Of a DNA stretch of 64,000 bases, positions 30,026 to 37,855 are shown in pieces (within the stretch, counting starts at the first letter, position 1; every line of letters begins with the position of its first letter). The notes under the pieces are model-generated. The model made no database searches. It worked only from the letters and a program-made list of their open reading frames with translations, and was not told where the DNA came from. The stretch is from Flagellimonas pelagia (lineage in GTDB: Bacteria; Bacteroidota; Bacteroidia; Flavobacteriales; Flavobacteriaceae): the NCBI RefSeq assembly GCF_003584135.1, contig NZ_QXFI01000029.1, positions 1 through 64,000 of the forward strand. The letters are read 5' to 3'. The position numbers were made by a program, and so were the translations under genes.

Positions 30026-30640
30026 ATGAAGAAAATATTCATTGGCGCTGTAATTGCTTTGGCTTCGGTTTTGATCTATAGATCGTGCACCGACGATAGG
30101 CAACAAAAGACCATTCTGCAGGAGAATTCCATGCTGATCCAGCAGGAACTCAAAAACGTTTCCAAGCTGATCGTCACAGAAGGTCATTTTGCCGAAGTCT
30201 ACAATTATAAGGACTCTCGGGAACTTTTTGGACCGCTGGTTACCGCCCAGAAAAAAGCGTTGGTGGTGGTGAATGCAGAGGTAATGGTGATGTATGACCT
30301 TTCCCAGGTCACCTATGATCTGGATGAGGAAAACAAGATCGTTAAGATCACGAACATTCCGGAACCTGAGATCAAGATCAACCCCGATTTTGAATATTAT
30401 GATGTCACCGCGGATTACCTCAATCCTTTCAATGCGGAAGATTACAATTTGATCAAGCGCAATGTAAACGCTTCCTTGATGAAAAAAATTGATGCCTCCA
30501 CACTGCGATCCAATGCCGAAAACCGCTTGGTAAGCGAACTTTCCCGAATTTTGGTGCTTACCCATTCCATGGGTTGGACCTTAGTTTTTGAGGATACTCC
30601 GGTACAGAATATGGAAGAATTGGATCAAATTTTGGATTGA
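30026..30640 (+). CDS. DUF4230 domain protein
   Basis: 204 residues. One N-terminal membrane helix (about 4-18) then a soluble domain with VTEGHFAEVYNYKDS, KKALVVVNAEVMVMYDLSQV and KITNIPEPEIKINPDFEYYDV, the conserved blocks of DUF4230. Found in many Bacteroidota as a membrane-anchored extracytoplasmic protein of unknown role. It starts immediately after the GSCFA stop (no spacer), so it belongs to the alaS-GSCFA transcription unit. Complete in length for the family. Confidence 0.85.
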   Translation: MKKIFIGAVIALASVLIYRSCTDDRQQKTILQENSMLIQQELKNVSKLIVTEGHFAEVYNYKDSRELFGPLVTAQKKALVVVNAEVMVMYDLSQVTYDLDEENKIVKITNIPEPEIKINPDFEYYDVTADYLNPFNAEDYNLIKRNVNASLMKKIDASTLRSNAENRLVSELSRILVLTHSMGWTLVFEDTPVQNMEELDQILD

Positions 30641-30695
30641 GTTGTCACATTTTCCATTTTTTTGCGTCTTTATATTTCATCAATCAATACAACCA

Positions 30696-32378
30696 ATGTT
30701 TAAAAGAGCACTACTAACCGTCCTTTTAGCCACTTTTCTCTTTTCCTGTAATCAAAAACCCGAAGCCGATATCTGCTACACCATAACCCCGGTTAAGGTA
30801 GATAGTGTGTCTCAATTGAAAATACACATGAGTATTCCCGCGGACACCAGTGGGGTGACCACCTTGTCCTTTCCCAATGAGGCTTGGGGGGAAGAAAACC
30901 TATACAATACCTTGGGCGAGATGCGTTTGCTGAATGTGGAGGGTGTGGTGGAAAAGGATGCCGACAGTAGCCGCATCGTTTTGATGCACCCCAAGGATAC
31001 TGAACAACTGGAATTCGAGTACTTTTTGAAGCAGGATTTTGAAGGGGAACTCTCTACCCGTGCAGTATACCGACCTGTCATCAACCAGAATTATTTTCAC
31101 CTGTTCTCGCACAACATGTTCATGGTGCCGGAAAATACCAAAGATCAGTTGGATATTTCCTTGGATTGGACCGGTTTCCCTAAAGAGTATACCATCCACA
31201 ATAGTTTTGGAAGTCAGGAACGGGAACAGTTGTTAAAACATGTGGACAAGGAACTTTTTGGGAGCGCTATTTTTGTGGGAGGAGACTTTAGGGTGCTTTC
31301 TGGGGAGATCCAAGGCAACCAAATCAGTTTGGCAACCCGCGGGGAATGGATTCCGTTCCAAGAAGAGGATGTGTTCCAGGTGCTGGAACAGACCTTGACC
31401 TGTCAGCGCAATTTCTGGAACGACCATTCACAAGAATACTTCACAGTGACCATGCAGCCTTTTCCACAGGAAACTGGCAGCAGTTTTCAAGGGACGGGTC
31501 TCACCAATTCCTTTGCCACCTCTATTTCCAACAACGATTTTACGGATATTGAACAGTTGGTGTACCTGTTCAACCATGAGCTGATGCATAATTGGATCGG
31601 CCATACCATCAAAAATGAAAATGAAGAGGAACAGTACTGGTTCAGCGAAGGATTTACCGAATACTATACTTTCAAGAATATCGCCGCCAACAAAATCCAT
31701 GGTCTGTCCGGAGGTTTTTATATCCACGAGATCAACCGCACCATTCGAGATCTATATGCTTCCCCAGTGGTGGAAGCGCCCAATGCCGATATTAATTATG
31801 AGAATTTTTGGGGGAATCGGGATTATTCCAAACTGCCTTATTGGCGAGGGGCAGTGTTTGCCTTTTATCTGGACCAGAAAATCCGTGAAACTTCAGAAGG
31901 AAAACAAAGCTTGGATGATGTGATGCATCAGATTTATAAGGATGTAAAGTCAAAAGACCAGAAATTGACCCATGCCTATTTCATCAAAGTGATGCAGGGT
32001 TTTTTGGGTGATGATTTTGAAGCCTTTTTTCAAACACATATTGAAGAAGGGGGCAAATTGGACCTTTACGGATTGTCTGATGAGTTGGGATTGGAGTATG
32101 ACCCCATGAACGACATCTACGAGTTGGGTTTTACATTTACTGAAGACCGAAAAGGTATCCAAAGTGTGGTGGAAGGCAGTGCGGCCTGGAATGCAGGTTT
32201 GCGTGAAGGGGATGAGGTGTTTTCTCGCAGCATTTGGCAAGGTAGCATTGACCACCAAGTGGAACTCGGGGTAAAACGTAATGGAAAAACCTTGAAATTG
32301 GCTTTCTATCCCATCAAAAAGGCTATGGTGCCCCAACTGAAGGAAACCGAATCCAATATCAAAAAACTTGGCTTTTAG
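30696..32378 (+). CDS. M61-like metallopeptidase lipoprotein with PDZ domain
   Basis: 560 residues from the ATG at 30696, which gives a lipoprotein signal (LATFLFSC, Cys18); an upstream in-frame extension to 30588 overlaps the previous gene and has no signal, so it was rejected. The zinc site is HELMH (294-298) with Glu318 in WFSEGFTE, as in glycyl aminopeptidase-like M61/gluzincins. Near the C-terminus GIQSVVEGSAAWNAGLREGDEV is a PDZ-like peptide-binding segment. It probably removes N-terminal residues from peptides outside the cytosol. It overlaps the convergent hydroxylase gene by 4 bases. Confidence 0.88.
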   Translation: MFKRALLTVLLATFLFSCNQKPEADICYTITPVKVDSVSQLKIHMSIPADTSGVTTLSFPNEAWGEENLYNTLGEMRLLNVEGVVEKDADSSRIVLMHPKDTEQLEFEYFLKQDFEGELSTRAVYRPVINQNYFHLFSHNMFMVPENTKDQLDISLDWTGFPKEYTIHNSFGSQEREQLLKHVDKELFGSAIFVGGDFRVLSGEIQGNQISLATRGEWIPFQEEDVFQVLEQTLTCQRNFWNDHSQEYFTVTMQPFPQETGSSFQGTGLTNSFATSISNNDFTDIEQLVYLFNHELMHNWIGHTIKNENEEEQYWFSEGFTEYYTFKNIAANKIHGLSGGFYIHEINRTIRDLYASPVVEAPNADINYENFWGNRDYSKLPYWRGAVFAFYLDQKIRETSEGKQSLDDVMHQIYKDVKSKDQKLTHAYFIKVMQGFLGDDFEAFFQTHIEEGGKLDLYGLSDELGLEYDPMNDIYELGFTFTEDRKGIQSVVEGSAAWNAGLREGDEVFSRSIWQGSIDHQVELGVKRNGKTLKLAFYPIKKAMVPQLKETESNIKKLGF

Positions 32379-34126
32379 CTTACCAAGCTAGCATCCGCCA
32401 ATTTGATACCGTCATCAATCAAATGGCCCACTTTCGGATTGTTGCGTTTGATGCTTTCCAAATGGTCCAATATCTCTTTTTGAAAATGGTGGTCGTTGCT
32501 TTGTTTGGCCAGTTCGTATAATTCTACAGGCAATAACCAATCCTCTGGAAATTCACTTTTGATGACCTGGAACACCTTGTTACGGGAAATGGTGGTGTTT
32601 GTACCTTCCCTAAAGTCGCGAACTTGCTGGTAGTATTGTTCCAATTGCAACCTTTTAGCACTTTTCTTTTGTTTGATAGTGGTTTCGGTCAATTGATGGG
32701 TGATGAGGTCGAAACTATTGAGGTCGGCCGGACCGTTGTAGGCAGAAACCACACTTTGGCCAACGGCCATGTCGTACAATCCCCATTCAGGTTGGAACAG
32801 TATCTTGCCTTCATGGGTCACGGTGCAATCCTTAAAGGTGATAAGGATGATCTTGCCCATTAGGTTACGGGTACCGGTGATGATAGTTCCTTCCACTTTG
32901 ATGCCCCCTTCAAACTCCAAGGAAATTTGCTCCCCTTCGTAAATTTTATAAGCCTTTAAATCTCGCGGTCCCATATCTTCAATGGCAATGTTGATGCCCT
33001 TCAATTTGCCAATGGGCGACCCAAAACCTTCCGCATGGTAAGCGGTGCTGTGTCCCACGAGTTCTTTTTCCCGATACGCCAAGGCTGTCGGACCTTTGGT
33101 TTGGATATAAATAGGTTTGCCATCGTGCTCGATCACATTATGGAACTCCCCTGAAATTTGGAGTCCCGTGCTCAGCTCGATGGTACCCAACGCTTGGGAA
33201 GTAATCAATTTTTTGATACCCAAGAGTCCACCTTTGCGCACGGCCATGGTATTGGCAAAATCTTCCAACACTTGGCTCAGAAAAGCAAAATCAGGCGTTA
33301 CGAACAATTGGGGTTGTGGTTTGGTAATGTCAAACTCCGTATGTGCCGCCTCGTTGGAGTAGGGAATTTTTTTCACCTGGTCTGTCATGCACCAAGCACT
33401 TTCCCCAATGGAAGAAAGCAATCCCGCGCCATAGATCTTGGGATGTTCCACAGTGCCTATCAAGCCATATTCCACGGTCCACCAGTGTAGGTTTCGGATG
33501 AGGGCCATTTCACTGGGTTCTCCCATGTTTTCTTGCAGGTATTCAATGTGCTTTTCTGCTTTGTCAATTTCTTCTTGGGGTGTTCCATGGGCCTCTTTGA
33601 TAATGGATAGATGGCGTACCGCATCGTACAGTTCGTAATCCTTGGCACTGGAAATGGCCTTGCAGCCAATCTCCCCAAAGCGTCTTAAATATTCGGCATA
33701 TTCGGGATTGGCAATGATGGGGGCGTGTCCGGCCCCTTCGTGGATGATATCCGGGGCAGGGGTGTACTCGATATTTTCAAGCTGGCGAATATCCGAAGCG
33801 ATCACCAACACATTGTAGGCTTGGAATTCCATAAAAGCCGAAGGGGGAATAAATCCATCAACCGCCACGGCGGCCCAACCAATTTCCTTCAGGATGCGGT
33901 TCATGCCGTACATATTCGGGATTTGGTCTATGGAAATACCTGTTTTCTTCAATCCATCCACATACGAACTGTGTGCCACTTGGCTCAAATAATCCACATT
34001 TTTCCGCATCACATAGCGCCAAACGGCTTGGTCAATTGCCGTGTAATCTTCATAGTTCTGCGGTTTGATGAACTGTTTGAGGTGCTTGGGCAGTTTGTCC
34101 AGTATGGGATTGGATTCGTAACTCAT
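32375..34126 (-). CDS. Aromatic amino acid hydroxylase (phenylalanine 4-monooxygenase-like), long form
   Basis: 583 residues. The N-terminal half is a biopterin-dependent hydroxylase: iron ligands His129 and His134 in PDIIHEGAGHAP and Glu219 in HWWTVEYGL, plus GLLSSIGES further on. It would hydroxylate Phe (or Trp/Tyr) using tetrahydropterin and O2. Bacterial PAH is usually about 260-300 residues; here another 250-300 residues follow, with a beta-rich stretch around 350-450 and a helical end. The extended form is common in Bacteroidota. No pterin recycling gene (phhB) is adjacent. Confidence 0.9.
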   Translation of the reverse strand: MSYESNPILDKLPKHLKQFIKPQNYEDYTAIDQAVWRYVMRKNVDYLSQVAHSSYVDGLKKTGISIDQIPNMYGMNRILKEIGWAAVAVDGFIPPSAFMEFQAYNVLVIASDIRQLENIEYTPAPDIIHEGAGHAPIIANPEYAEYLRRFGEIGCKAISSAKDYELYDAVRHLSIIKEAHGTPQEEIDKAEKHIEYLQENMGEPSEMALIRNLHWWTVEYGLIGTVEHPKIYGAGLLSSIGESAWCMTDQVKKIPYSNEAAHTEFDITKPQPQLFVTPDFAFLSQVLEDFANTMAVRKGGLLGIKKLITSQALGTIELSTGLQISGEFHNVIEHDGKPIYIQTKGPTALAYREKELVGHSTAYHAEGFGSPIGKLKGINIAIEDMGPRDLKAYKIYEGEQISLEFEGGIKVEGTIITGTRNLMGKIILITFKDCTVTHEGKILFQPEWGLYDMAVGQSVVSAYNGPADLNSFDLITHQLTETTIKQKKSAKRLQLEQYYQQVRDFREGTNTTISRNKVFQVIKSEFPEDWLLPVELYELAKQSNDHHFQKEILDHLESIKRNNPKVGHLIDDGIKLADASLVS

Positions 34127-34201
34127 TTGTGCATTTTTATCGGACTTAAAGATACGAAATCGTTATCGGTTTCCCTTTAGGGAAAAGTTGAAGCAAAAAA
34201 A

Positions 34202-34310
34202 GAAGCTTTCCAAAAGGAATTCATTTCGTCAACCTGAACTTGTTTCAGGTTCCCATCATAAGATTCTGAAATAAATTCAGAATGACGTTAATTTGCCCTC
34301 GGAAAGCTTC
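34202..34310 (-). terminator. Intrinsic terminator of the DUF4136 gene with a repeat inserted in its loop
   Basis: On the minus strand the stem is GAAGCTTTCC / GGAAAGCTTC (34301-34310 and 34202-34211), followed by seven U (34195-34201). The loop is 89 bases long because it contains the palindromic element at 34227-34287. Confidence 0.65.
34227..34287. repeat. REP-like double palindrome
   Basis: Begins cgtcaacctgaac and ends cagaatgacg. Two hairpins: aacctgaa/ttcaggtt and ttctgaa/ttcagaa. A diverged second copy is at 37568-37649. It sits inside a terminator loop. Confidence 0.65.
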
Positions 34311-34320
34311 CTAATATTTT

Positions 34321-34887
34321 TTAGTTAACGGCGACTGCCGTTTGGGGAGGATATTCCTTCAAGATCTGGGAAACAAATTCTTGGATGCGTTCCTCTTTCT
34401 TTTCAATGCTCTTGGTGTTGCTCAAGGTGCCTACACCACGACCTTGCCATACCAATTCTTTTTTGTTGGCGTCGATCACATCAATGTACAATGACCCTTC
34501 AGTGCGGGTGCTCACATTGTTGCCCCAACCCCAGCCCCATCCGGGACCCCAAACATAGGGATTGTAGAATCCGCCCCAACCCCAACCGTAGTTGTTGTAG
34601 ACATCAACACGTTCACGTTCCTTGGTGAAGATGCTGATCAAGACATCGGGGTTGTCCGATTTTACAAATCCGCGGGAAGCCAGTTCGGTTTCGATGGCAC
34701 GCAAGATGCGTTTTTTGTCCAAATCGGAAATTTGGGCCTTGTCAATACCTGTTTTGTAGAAAGCATAGCTTTGATACGTGTTAAAATCGGCCTGTTTGTC
34801 GTAATCGGAAACTACCTGAACGGTGCTACAGGAAACGAACAGACCTAGGGTGAAGGCGACCAGTGCAATACGTTTTAAACTTTTCAT
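34321..34887 (-). CDS. DUF4136 lipoprotein
   Basis: 188 residues from the ATG at 34887, which gives the lipoprotein signal LGLFVSC (Cys20); a 14-residue upstream extension is unlikely. DUF4136 blocks are visible: DYDKQADFNTYQSYAFY, RILRAIETELASRGF, NPDVLISIF, SLYIDVIDANKKELVWQGRG. A Gly/Trp/Tyr-rich loop (NNYGWGWGGFYNPYVWGPG) interrupts the domain, as is frequent in the family. Outer membrane association is likely; role unknown. Its terminator carries an inserted repeat. Confidence 0.88.
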   Translation of the reverse strand: MKSLKRIALVAFTLGLFVSCSTVQVVSDYDKQADFNTYQSYAFYKTGIDKAQISDLDKKRILRAIETELASRGFVKSDNPDVLISIFTKERERVDVYNNYGWGWGGFYNPYVWGPGWGWGWGNNVSTRTEGSLYIDVIDANKKELVWQGRGVGTLSNTKSIEKKEERIQEFVSQILKEYPPQTAVAVN

Positions 34888-34950
34888 AGTACTTTTTTTA
34901 AATTCTTGAGATTGGTAAAACATGCACAAATATTATGCCGAATGAGGCAT

Positions 34951-35112
34951 TTACGACCTCGAATTAGTTTTAGGATTATACCCATACGGGCAGTGCCTGC
35001 AACCACTTTCGCAACAATAGCCCCGTTTTAAAAGGTACTGCTCCGTAAAAACCCTATATCCCTCTTCCGAAAAGTAAAAATCGCCCTCTTCCAAGGGAAT
35101 GTGCTCTTTCAT
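34951..35112 (-). CDS. Small Cys-rich DUF5522-like protein
   Basis: 53 residues: begins MKEHIPLEEGDFYFSEEGY and has KRGYCCESGCRHCPYGYNP at its C-terminal half. The CC-xxx-C-xx-C pattern followed by PYGY is the DUF5522 signature, a tiny protein present across Bacteroidota and probably metal- or Fe-S-binding. Coding support is the ATG, intact frame and strong motif. The ATG overlaps a possible + strand small frame start at 35115 by nothing, leaving them divergent. Confidence 0.8.
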   Translation of the reverse strand: MKEHIPLEEGDFYFSEEGYRVFTEQYLLKRGYCCESGCRHCPYGYNPKTNSRS

Positions 35113-35114
35113 GT

Positions 35115-35276
35115 ATGAAATTACCCTATCGTTACTTAAAGTTACGGCTTTCCGATCAAAGCAACCAAGGTTTTAAGATTTTGAAAACAGGGTTATTCAC
35201 CGAAATTGTTACTATTATTATCGGGATGGGCTTATTTTCTGGATGCTATGCCGTTATATTTGTAGGAAAGCTTTGA
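35115..35276 (+). CDS. Possible small membrane protein (weak)
   Basis: A 53-residue frame, MKLPYRYLKLRLSD..., with one hydrophobic helix near residues 28-51 and a basic N-terminal part. It ends 10 bases before the next gene. No family recognised and no promoter element identified, so it may be chance; alternatively it is a remnant of a longer membrane protein. Confidence 0.25.
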   Translation: MKLPYRYLKLRLSDQSNQGFKILKTGLFTEIVTIIIGMGLFSGCYAVIFVGKL

Positions 35277-35286
35277 TACATTTCAG

Positions 35287-35616
35287 GTGATACTCGTTTT
35301 TAAACATGTCTTCTATAAAAATTATGTGGGCCTTTCCCTTTGGCCGTTCATCATCTTGAAGGAGGATTCCCTGAAGACCGATGAGGTCCTCATCAACCAC
35401 GAGCGCATCCATTTACGCCAACAGCGCGAACTGTTGATTTTACCTTTTTACCTCCTCTATATTTCGGAATGGTTGCTGCGTACGGTGCTTTATCTGGACA
35501 GTTACCGGGCGTATCAGAACATCAGCTTTGAACGCGAGGCCTATGCCCATGAAAAGGATATGCAGTATCTTTCCAAACGGAAAACTTTTGGTTTTTTAAA
35601 ATACCTGACGCGTTAA
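35287..35616 (+). CDS. Small membrane protein with HExxH motif (putative minimal metallopeptidase)
   Basis: 109 residues from a GTG start. The motif NHERIHLRQQ (HExxH, about residues 38-42) is followed by a hydrophobic segment (LLILPFYLLYISEWLLRTVLYL, about 49-70) and then SFEREAYAHEKD, in which a Glu about 43 residues after the motif could be the third ligand. This arrangement resembles the zinc site of BlaR1/M56-type membrane peptidases but lacks the rest of that domain. It precedes the PLP enzyme by 9 bases. Homologues of this size occur in Flavobacteriaceae but I know no function. Confidence 0.7.
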   Translation: MILVFKHVFYKNYVGLSLWPFIILKEDSLKTDEVLINHERIHLRQQRELLILPFYLLYISEWLLRTVLYLDSYRAYQNISFEREAYAHEKDMQYLSKRKTFGFLKYLTR

Positions 35617-35625
35617 TTTTTTGGA

Positions 35626-36531
35626 TTGAACATCCCCAATCAGCATATAGACCATCCCCTTTTGAAAGAAAAGGGCGTGACCTTGTACATTAAACGGGAA
35701 GATACCATCCATCCGTTGATTTCCGGGAACAAATACCGCAAACTCAAATACAATCTAGAGGAAGCCAAAAAACAGGGACATTCCACCTTGCTCACCTTTG
35801 GTGGGGCCTTTTCCAACCACATTGCGGCCGTGGCCTGTGCGGGTAAGGAACACGGTTTTAAAACCATTGGGGTCATCCGGGGTGAAGAATTACAAGATCA
35901 ATGGCAACATAATCCCACCTTGGCCTTGGCCCATGCACAAGGAATGCGATTTCATTTTGTGTCGAGGGAGGATTATCGTCAAAAGAAAGAGTCGTCCTTC
36001 CTTCAATCCTTAAAAAAAACCTTTGGGAATTTTTATCTCCTTCCCGAAGGCGGTACCAACGATTTGGCCGTAAAAGGCTGTACCGAAATCTTAACGGAAT
36101 CCGATGCAACTTTTGACGTGGTCTGCTGCGCCGTGGGTACAGGTGGAACTATTGCCGGACTCATCAATGCTTCCCAAAAACATCAGAAGGTACTGGGTTT
36201 TCCTGCCTTGAAAGGGGACTTTTTGAACGAGTCCATTAGCCGCTTCGCACGCAATGATCGTTGGCAATTGGTAACCGATTATCATTTTGGTGGATATGCA
36301 AAAGTGACCGAGGAACTCATCCATTTCATCAACGACTTTAAAAGCAAAACTGGAATTCCTTTAGATCCAATTTACACAGGAAAGATGCTTTTTGGTATTT
36401 TTGACCTTGTAAACCAGGAAGTTTTCCCCCGAAATACCCAAATCTTGGCCATTCATACCGGTGGATTACAGGGCATACAGGGCATGAACCTGGTATTGAA
36501 AAAGAAGAATTTACCCTTATTGGACGTATGA
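35626..36531 (+). CDS. 1-aminocyclopropane-1-carboxylate deaminase / D-cysteine desulfhydrase-like PLP enzyme
   Basis: 301 residues, fold-type II PLP enzyme. The PLP lysine lies in SGNKYRKLKYN (about residues 33-43), with GGAFSNHIAAVA, EGGTNDLAVKG, GTGGTIAGL (phosphate-binding loop) and IHTGGLQG at the end. Members deaminate ACC or release H2S from D-cysteine; the exact substrate is not certain from motifs. A TTG at 35626 is used because no in-frame ATG precedes the conserved N-terminal strand. The last 4 bases overlap the glucosaminidase gene. Confidence 0.88.
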   Translation: MNIPNQHIDHPLLKEKGVTLYIKREDTIHPLISGNKYRKLKYNLEEAKKQGHSTLLTFGGAFSNHIAAVACAGKEHGFKTIGVIRGEELQDQWQHNPTLALAHAQGMRFHFVSREDYRQKKESSFLQSLKKTFGNFYLLPEGGTNDLAVKGCTEILTESDATFDVVCCAVGTGGTIAGLINASQKHQKVLGFPALKGDFLNESISRFARNDRWQLVTDYHFGGYAKVTEELIHFINDFKSKTGIPLDPIYTGKMLFGIFDLVNQEVFPRNTQILAIHTGGLQGIQGMNLVLKKKNLPLLDV

Positions 36532-37391
36532 TCAAGCGAATCGGATTTGCACTTTTGGTAGTACTGCTGTTCTCCAGTTGTGGGGCCAAAAAAAGAAGAT
36601 CCACCCACCGAAATGGAGCTCCAACAGTGAGCAGGACGGAGACCAAACAACCCACGGCAATCCCAAATGGTAGTGCCGAAGGTTCAGCATTGTATCCCAT
36701 GCCGGAAGACCCTGGCAGGTTTGAAAAATTCCCGATTTCCAGTACTGAAGAATACATCAAGACCTTTGCCGAGATTGCCCAATACGAAATGCGTGCCTTT
36801 GGCATTCCCGCCAGTATCACGTTGGCCCAAGGCATTTTGGAAAGCGGTTCCGGTCGCGGGGAGCTTACCTTGAAAACCAACAACCACTTTGGGATCAAAT
36901 GCCATACGGGTTGGGAAGGGGAGTTCGATTTTCATGATGATGATGCCAAGGGGGAATGTTTTAGAAAATACAATCACCCCATGTTTTCGTTCCGGGATCA
37001 CAGTCTTTTCTTGACTTCGCGTTCCCGTTATGCCTTTTTGTTCGATTACCGACGGGACGATTACAAAAAATGGGCTCATGGACTCCGACAGGCGGGCTAT
37101 GCCACGGACAAGCAATATCCACAAAAGTTGATCGCCCTGATCGAGCGGTACAACCTGCATCAATATGACGAGGCCGTGGTGGATACGCCCATGGAAACCG
37201 TGCGTCAACCTTCAACGGATGAAGTTCCCGTGGTTCAAGAAGTGGTGACCCATACGGTGGAAAAAGGGGAAACGCTATATGCCATCTCCAGAAAGTATGA
37301 CATTTCTGTGGACGAGATCAAACGCCTGAACCATCTGAACGATAACATCATCTCCATCGGGCAGGTGCTTAATATTCGAAGGGCGCAGTAG
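36528..37391 (+). CDS. Glucosaminidase (FlgJ-like) lipoprotein with C-terminal LysM
   Basis: 287 residues: lipoprotein signal (LVVLLFSSC, Cys18), a basic/Ser/Thr linker to about 60, a mannosyl-glycoprotein endo-beta-N-acetylglucosaminidase domain (about 70-215; ITLAQGILESGSGRGEL with the catalytic Glu, NNHFGIKC, YATDKQYPQKLIALIERY), and one LysM repeat at 240-285 (THTVEKGETLYAISRKYDIS). It should cut peptidoglycan glycan strands and bind the wall via LysM. Overlaps the PLP enzyme stop by 4 bases. Confidence 0.92.
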   Translation: MIKRIGFALLVVLLFSSCGAKKRRSTHRNGAPTVSRTETKQPTAIPNGSAEGSALYPMPEDPGRFEKFPISSTEEYIKTFAEIAQYEMRAFGIPASITLAQGILESGSGRGELTLKTNNHFGIKCHTGWEGEFDFHDDDAKGECFRKYNHPMFSFRDHSLFLTSRSRYAFLFDYRRDDYKKWAHGLRQAGYATDKQYPQKLIALIERYNLHQYDEAVVDTPMETVRQPSTDEVPVVQEVVTHTVEKGETLYAISRKYDISVDEIKRLNHLNDNIISIGQVLNIRRAQ

Positions 37392-37401
37392 TCTCAAAAT
37401 G

Positions 37402-37427
37402 GTCATCCTGAGCGGAGCGAAGGATCT
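37402..37427 (+). repeat. REP-like element
   Basis: gtcatcctgagcggagcgaa followed by ggatctg; hairpin atcct/aggat. Same type as the fragment inside the GSCFA gene. Confidence 0.55.
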
Positions 37428-37453
37428 GACTATACTTCTATGTAAAACTATGG

Positions 37454-37527
37454 GACGCTGAGCGAAGTCGAAGCACGATGCGGAATCCACAGGGAATATA
37501 TGGATTCCTGCGTTCGCAGGAATGACA
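37454..37527 (+). repeat. REP-like element, family 3, left arm degenerate
   Basis: Runs from gacgctgagcgaagtcgaag to caggaatgaca; nearly identical over most of its length to 37725-37800. The right hairpin is attcctg/caggaat. Confidence 0.7.
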
Positions 37528-37567
37528 GTCAACTCATTCTCGATTGCGCTCGAACTTACATTTACCG

Positions 37568-37649
37568 CGTCAACCTGTACTGGTTTTAGGTTCTCACTAG
37601 CATCTTTTTACAGCTTTTGATGGGATGCCGAAACAAGTTCGGCATGACG
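37568..37649 (+). repeat. REP-like element, family 2
   Basis: Begins cgtcaacctgtact and ends ggcatgacg; hairpins aacctg...aggtt and atgccgaa/ttcggcat. Diverged copy of the element inside the terminator at 34227-34287. Confidence 0.6.
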
Positions 37650-37712
37650 GTGCATTGTAGTCAAAATCCGTTTCCATGAAATGGGAAGGATATGTACCTT
37701 TGTCTTCGATTT

Positions 37713-37799
37713 GTCATTCCGCACGGATGCTGAGCGGAGTCGAAGCACGATGCGGAATCCAAAAGCCAAAAAATGGATTCCTGCGTTCACAGGAATGAC
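37713..37799 (+). repeat. REP-like element, family 3, complete copy
   Basis: Ends gtcattcc and ggaatgac form the outer inverted repeat. Inside are attccgca/tgcggaat and attcctg/caggaat. The core gagtcgaagcacgatgcgga is shared with 37454-37527. Confidence 0.7.
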
Positions 37800-37820
37800 A
37801 CATTGAAAATGCATTAAAAT

Positions 37821-37845
37821 AGATTCCTGTTTTCACAGGAATGAC
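37821..37845 (+). repeat. REP-like element, family 3, truncated right arm at the hemL start
   Basis: agattcctgttttcacagga followed by atgac. The in-frame upstream ATG of hemL (37841) is inside it. Confidence 0.6.
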
Positions 37846-37855
37846 AGAATACGAT

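Noticed and set aside
30588..30695. N-terminal extension of the M61-like gene
   Set aside because: Lies within the DUF4230 gene and would precede the lipoprotein signal peptide.
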